From Fuscibacter oryzae (GTDB lineage Bacteria > Pseudomonadota > Alphaproteobacteria > Rhodobacterales > Rhodobacteraceae): a stretch of 64,000 nt of DNA. This document shows positions 60,561 through 64,000 of the stretch, one piece after another. The stretch is taken from positions 186,001-250,000 of the forward strand of contig NZ_JAESVP010000002.1 in the NCBI RefSeq assembly GCF_016765795.1. The letters run 5' to 3'. Numbering within the stretch: position 1 is the stretch's first letter; every line of letters begins with the position of its first letter. The translations under genes and the position numbers were made by a program. Under the pieces are notes generated by a model. That model saw only the letters and a list, made by a program, of their open reading frames with translations, searched no databases and was not told the DNA's origin.

Positions 60561-61351
60561 GCAATCTGGCCATCATCGCCGGGCGGGGTGGTTTGCCCGC
60601 CGCCTTGGTGGCGGCGCTGCCGGAACGGCCGTTGGTCTGCGCTTTGGATGGCTTTACGCCCGATGGTCTGGTGCCGGATCAGGTGTTCCGGGTGGAACGG
60701 CTGGCGCTGTTTCTGGATGCCTTGCAGGATCAGGGCATCACCCGCGTCACCTTTGCCGGGGCGGTGCAGCGCCCGCGTCTGGACCCGGCCCTGTTTGACC
60801 CGATGACCGCGCAGATGGTGCCGCGTCTGGTGGGGGCGATGCAGCAGGGGGATGATGCCACCTTGCGCGAAGTCATTGCGATTTTTGAGGAAAGTGGCAT
60901 CGAGGTGTTGGGCGTCGATGACATTGCGGCTGATCTGGTGCCCGGTGCTGGGGTGTTGGCTGGCACGGTCACGCCTGCCGATGAACGTGATGCCAAGCGT
61001 GCCGCTGCCATCGTGACAGCACTGGGTTCGGTGGATGTCGGGCAGGGCTGTGTCGTGGCGGCTGGCCTTTGCCTCGCGGTCGAGGCGCTGCCCGGCACCG
61101 ATGCGATGTTGGCGCAGGTGGCCAGCCTGCCGCGTGATCTGCGCCCTGCGAAGGGACTCTTCTACAAAGCGCCCAAGCCCGCACAGGACCGCCGTATCGA
61201 TCTGCCCGCTTTGGGTGTTCAGACCGTGCGCAACGCCGCCGCCGCTGGCCTTGCCGGGATATGCTGGCAGGCCGGCGGGGTGATTTGCCTTGACCTGCCC
61301 GCAATGCAGGCAGAGGCCGCAGCACAGGGCCTGTTCCTGTGGGCGCGCTGA
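60557..61351 (+). CDS. lpxI: UDP-2,3-diacylglucosamine pyrophosphatase LpxI
   Basis: 264 residues. It hydrolyses UDP-2,3-diacylglucosamine to lipid X and UMP. It is the DUF1009 family that replaces LpxH in alphaproteobacteria. Family segments: LAIIAGRGGLPAAL at the start, ITRVTFAGAVQRPRLD in the middle, then GLFYKAPKPAQDRRIDLPALGVQTVRNAAAAGLAGICWQAG. It overlaps lpxB by 13 bases. Confidence 0.96.
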   Translation: MSNLAIIAGRGGLPAALVAALPERPLVCALDGFTPDGLVPDQVFRVERLALFLDALQDQGITRVTFAGAVQRPRLDPALFDPMTAQMVPRLVGAMQQGDDATLREVIAIFEESGIEVLGVDDIAADLVPGAGVLAGTVTPADERDAKRAAAIVTALGSVDVGQGCVVAAGLCLAVEALPGTDAMLAQVASLPRDLRPAKGLFYKAPKPAQDRRIDLPALGVQTVRNAAAAGLAGICWQAGGVICLDLPAMQAEAAAQGLFLWAR

Positions 61352-62469
61352 GGCTGTTTCTGCTGGCGGGCGAGCCTTCGGGCGACCGGCTGGGGGCGGC
61401 CTTGATGGCGGGATTGAAGTCCCTGCGCCCCGATGTGGAGTTTCACGGTATTGGCGGCCCGCTGATGCAGGCCGAAGGGCTGACCAGCCTGTTTCCGATG
61501 GAAGATCTGGCGGTGATGGGCATTGCCGAGGTACTGCCGAAATACTTCCACCTGAAACGCCGGATAGGCGAGGCCGCCCATGCCGCGCTGGCCTGCCAAC
61601 CTGCCGCCGTCATCACCATCGACAGCCCAGATTTCAGCTTTCGCATGGCGAAACTGGTCAAGGCGGCGCAACCGGGCCTGCGGACCATCCACTATGTCGC
61701 CCCCTCGGTCTGGGCCTGGAGGCCGGGCCGCGCCGCCAAGATGGCGCAGTATATCGACCATGTGTTGGCCCTGTTGCCGTTTGAGCCGCCCTATATGACC
61801 GCCGCCGGGATGACTTGCGATTTTGTCGGCCACCCGGTGGTCTCCGAACCTTTGGCCGCGCGGGAAGAGGCCGCAGCCATGCACGCCGAGGGCACCGGCC
61901 CCCTGTTGCTGGCGCTGCCCGGCAGCCGCCGGTCAGAGGTGACGCGCCTTGCCCCGGTGTTCGGGCAGGTGGTGGCACGGCTGGTCACCACGCACCCCGG
62001 TCTGCGCGTCGCCCTGCCCACGGTGCGCGGCGTGGCCGATCTGGTCGCCGACCTGACCGCCGCTTGGCTCGTGCGTCCCGAAATCATCATCGACCCCACC
62101 CGCAAGCGCGTGGCCTTTGCCGCCGCCGATGTGGCGCTGGCGGCCTCTGGCACGGTCAGCCTGGAATTGGCGGCGAACCACTGCCCGATGGTGATTGCCT
62201 ATGACATGAGCCCGATTTCGATGTGGCTGATGCGGCGCATGGCGCTGATCGACACGGTGACGTTGGTCAATCTGGTTTCCGAAACCCGTATCATTCCGGA
62301 ATTTCTGGGCAAGGATTGCCGCCCCGACCGCATCGCTCCGGCGCTGGAGGATGTTCTGGCCCAACCCATGACGCAAGCCCATGCGATGGAAGTAACGATG
62401 AAGCGGTTGGGGCAGGGGGCCGAGCCGCCCGGCCTGCGCGCCGCGAAATCTGTGCTGTCGGTGTTGTAA
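61339..62469 (+). CDS. lpxB: Lipid A disaccharide synthase
   Basis: 376 residues. It joins lipid X with UDP-2,3-diacylglucosamine. LAGEPSGDRLGAALM at the start, FPMEDLAVMGIAEVLP, HYVAPSVWAWRPGRA and LALPGSRRSEVTRL are LpxB hallmarks. The start is GTG within the end of lpxI. It is the last gene of the envelope operon and ends at a bidirectional terminator. Confidence 0.97.
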   Translation: MGALRLFLLAGEPSGDRLGAALMAGLKSLRPDVEFHGIGGPLMQAEGLTSLFPMEDLAVMGIAEVLPKYFHLKRRIGEAAHAALACQPAAVITIDSPDFSFRMAKLVKAAQPGLRTIHYVAPSVWAWRPGRAAKMAQYIDHVLALLPFEPPYMTAAGMTCDFVGHPVVSEPLAAREEAAAMHAEGTGPLLLALPGSRRSEVTRLAPVFGQVVARLVTTHPGLRVALPTVRGVADLVADLTAAWLVRPEIIIDPTRKRVAFAAADVALAASGTVSLELAANHCPMVIAYDMSPISMWLMRRMALIDTVTLVNLVSETRIIPEFLGKDCRPDRIAPALEDVLAQPMTQAHAMEVTMKRLGQGAEPPGLRAAKSVLSVL

Positions 62470-62493
62470 CCAAAATCCTTTGAAGGATTTTGG
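62470..62493. terminator. Bidirectional terminator between lpxB and mnmA
   Basis: Perfect 11-bp stem CCAAAATCCTT / AAGGATTTTGG that begins at the last base of the lpxB stop codon region and ends 3 bases before the mnmA stop. A/T-rich arms give T-rich 3' ends in both directions. Confidence 0.9.
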
Positions 62494-62495
62494 CC

Positions 62496-63632
62496 CTACC
62501 GCCCCTTCCAGATCCAACCGCCGCCAAAGATCCGGCTGCTGTCGGGGTCATAGAACACACAAGCCTGTCCAGGGCTGACGCCATCTTCGGGCGTGAACAG
62601 TTCCACCTCTGCCTCGGTTGCCGAAAGGGGCCGGATCACGGCAGGCAGCGGCGGGCGGGTGGAGCGCACCTTTACGTTCACATGCCATTCGGCACGACTT
62701 GTAAGGGGCGCATCGCCCAGCCAGTTGATCTCGCGCACCGGCACAAGGCGGGTGGACAGCGCCTCTTTTGGCCCCACCACCACCTGCCGTGTCGCCGGGT
62801 CCAGCTTTACCACATAGATCGGCTCTTCCAGCCCGCCGATGCCAAGGCCCTTGCGCTGCCCGATCGTGTAATGGATCACGCCGCGATGCTGGCCCAGCAC
62901 ATTGCCCGCAAGATCGACAATCTCACCCGGATCGGCCGCTTCGGGCCGCAGCTTTTCGATCACCGCCGCATAATTGCCGTTCGGCACGAAGCAGATATCC
63001 TGGCTGTCAGGCTTGTCCGCCACCGACAGGCCGTATTTAGCCGCCAGCGCCCGCGTCTCGGCCTTGGACCCCAGATGGCCCAAAGGAAATCGCAGGTAAT
63101 CCAATTGCTCGGGTGTGGTCGAGAACAGGAAATAGCTTTGGTCGCGGCGCAGGTCGGCAGCGGAATGCAGCTCTGCCCCCGCGTCGCCCATCTTGCGCTG
63201 AATATAATGGCCCGTCGCCATGCAATCGGCGTTCAGATCTTTCGCCGTTGCCAGCAGATCCTTGAACTTTACCCGTTCGTTGCAGCGGATACAGGGCACC
63301 GGCGTTGCGCCCGCCAGATAGGCATCGGCGAATTCCTCGATCACCGCTTCACGAAAGGTGTTTTCATAATCCAGCACATAATGCGGAAAGCCCATGGTCT
63401 CTGCCACGCGCCGCGCATCGTGAATGTCACGCCCCGCGCAGCAGGCGCCCTTTTTCGCCAGCGCAGCACCGTGATCGTAAAGCTGCAAGGTGACGCCCAC
63501 CACGTCATAGCCCTCTTCCGCCAGCATCGCCGCCACGACCGAGGAATCGACTCCGCCCGACATCGCCACCACAACGCGGGTATCGGCGGGGGCCTTGGGC
63601 AGCCCAAGAGAATTGAGTTTGGCGTCAAGCAT
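62496..63632 (-). CDS. mnmA: tRNA-specific 2-thiouridylase
   Basis: 378 residues. It thiolates U34 of Lys/Glu/Gln tRNAs. The ATP loop is [18 protein letters not shown]. The two catalytic cysteines lie in [12 protein letters not shown] and [15 protein letters not shown]-type binding reads [10 protein letters not shown]. It converges with lpxB and is divergent from sciP. Confidence 0.98.
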   Translation of the reverse strand: MLDAKLNSLGLPKAPADTRVVVAMSGGVDSSVVAAMLAEEGYDVVGVTLQLYDHGAALAKKGACCAGRDIHDARRVAETMGFPHYVLDYENTFREAVIEEFADAYLAGATPVPCIRCNERVKFKDLLATAKDLNADCMATGHYIQRKMGDAGAELHSAADLRRDQSYFLFSTTPEQLDYLRFPLGHLGSKAETRALAAKYGLSVADKPDSQDICFVPNGNYAAVIEKLRPEAADPGEIVDLAGNVLGQHRGVIHYTIGQRKGLGIGGLEEPIYVVKLDPATRQVVVGPKEALSTRLVPVREINWLGDAPLTSRAEWHVNVKVRSTRPPLPAVIRPLSATEAEVELFTPEDGVSPGQACVFYDPDSSRIFGGGWIWKGR

Positions 63633-63748
63633 GGGGGAACCTTTGGTTTCCTGTGAAATATAGGAAAATCCGAACTACTCTCAACCCCCCGGCTTCACCC
63701 TTGCTTAAGGACGATGCGGCAGCATCCCCGAACGGAAAGGGGAGTGCC

Positions 63749-64000
63749 ATGTATCTTAAACGTGTTGACGGTCCGCGACAGGTGACCCTGCCCGATGGTA
63801 GCATCCTGACCCGTGCCGACCTGCCACCGCCGCAAACCAGACGCTGGGTCGCCAGCCGCAAGGCTGTTGTGGTGCGGGCGGTGGTCTACGGCCTGCTGTC
63901 CGAAAGCGAAGCCATTGAACGCTATCAGCTTTCGCAAGAAGAATTTGCATTGTGGCGTCAGGCTGTCGAGAAATTCGGTGAAAAGGGTCTGCGGGTCACC
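63749..64000 (+). CDS. sciP: SciP/DUF1153 CtrA-inhibitor family protein, 3' end cut by window
   Basis: 84 codons are in the window and the frame is still open. The sequence KRVDGPRQVTLPDGSILTRADLPPPQTRRWVASRKAVVVRAV is near-identical in pattern to SciP, the helix-turn-helix protein that binds CtrA and blocks its transcription activity in Caulobacter. The segment YGLLSESEAIERYQLSQEEFALWRQAV is the DNA-binding-type helical part. AAAGGGGAG supports the ATG. The family is about 90 residues, so only a few codons are missing. ctrA is likely nearby outside the window. Confidence 0.95.
   Translation, partial: MYLKRVDGPRQVTLPDGSILTRADLPPPQTRRWVASRKAVVVRAVVYGLLSESEAIERYQLSQEEFALWRQAVEKFGEKGLRVT

Noticed and set aside
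1-64000. tRNA, rRNA, transposase, integrase or prophage genes
   Set aside because: No spacer contains a tRNA-like T-loop (GTTCGAATC) or rRNA sequence, and no protein shows transposase or phage motifs. The only recombinase is housekeeping XerC.

Overview
The window looks like a core-chromosome segment of a Rhodobacteraceae alphaproteobacterium (Rhodobacter/Gemmobacter/Tabrizicola type). Evidence: coding DNA is uniformly GC-rich with strong G/C third positions; the order pyrH-frr-uppS-cdsA-dxr-rseP-bamA-ompH-fabZ-lpxA-lpxI-lpxB is typical; the lineage-associated families DUF1127, DUF1153/SciP, DUF1467, DUF6455, Pcs and RpoE-ChrR are present; thymidylate is made by ThyX. I saw no rRNA, tRNA, CRISPR, transposase or prophage genes.

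Layout. 1-2350 (minus): start of a glyoxalase I gene, then a Slam-like outer-membrane protein coupled to a TbpB-like lipoprotein. 2540-4791: thyX, an AT-rich islet gene and a small exported protein. 4820-13395: globin, ileS, DUF1127/LysR pair, ogt, a DMT exporter, phosphatidylcholine synthase, xerC and DUF484. 13462-19264: an orphan response regulator, methylmalonyl-CoA epimerase, many small household genes, dgkA and a small haem-copper-oxidase-like membrane protein.

19397-29377 is a divergent locus for amino-sugar salvage. A minus-strand operon holds murQ, a sugar ABC importer and a Gfo/Idh/MocA oxidoreductase. A plus-strand operon holds a BadF-type kinase, a GntR regulator, a GlmS-like deaminase and nagA. 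Together they give a plausible path from imported MurNAc/GlcNAc to fructose-6-phosphate. Paired TTGGT-type half-sites lie between the two operons.

30558-35937 is a singlet-oxygen module. rpoE-chrR-SDR runs on the minus strand and FAD oxidoreductase-DUF1365-cfa on the plus strand. They share a spacer with two back-to-back promoters that match the RpoE pattern (TGATCC, 18 nt, TA-rich -10).

36262-50208 (all minus) carries purU, an RND efflux permease/adaptor pair with a candidate operator, a family-5 peptide-type ABC importer with a fused double ATPase, an AraC regulator and miaA. 50342-62469 (plus) is the large, often translationally coupled cell-envelope operon. It ends at a bidirectional terminator facing mnmA, and the window closes inside sciP (DUF1153), which points to ctrA-linked DNA beyond.

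Points worth a second look are the amino-sugar locus and its operators, the divergent RpoE promoters next to lipid-modifying genes, three copies of a 51-bp hairpin repeat, a 45-residue membrane microprotein between rseP and bamA, an FnrL-type box upstream of a DUF6455 gene, the Slam/lipoprotein pair, a DnaA-box cluster and the AT-rich islet after thyX.
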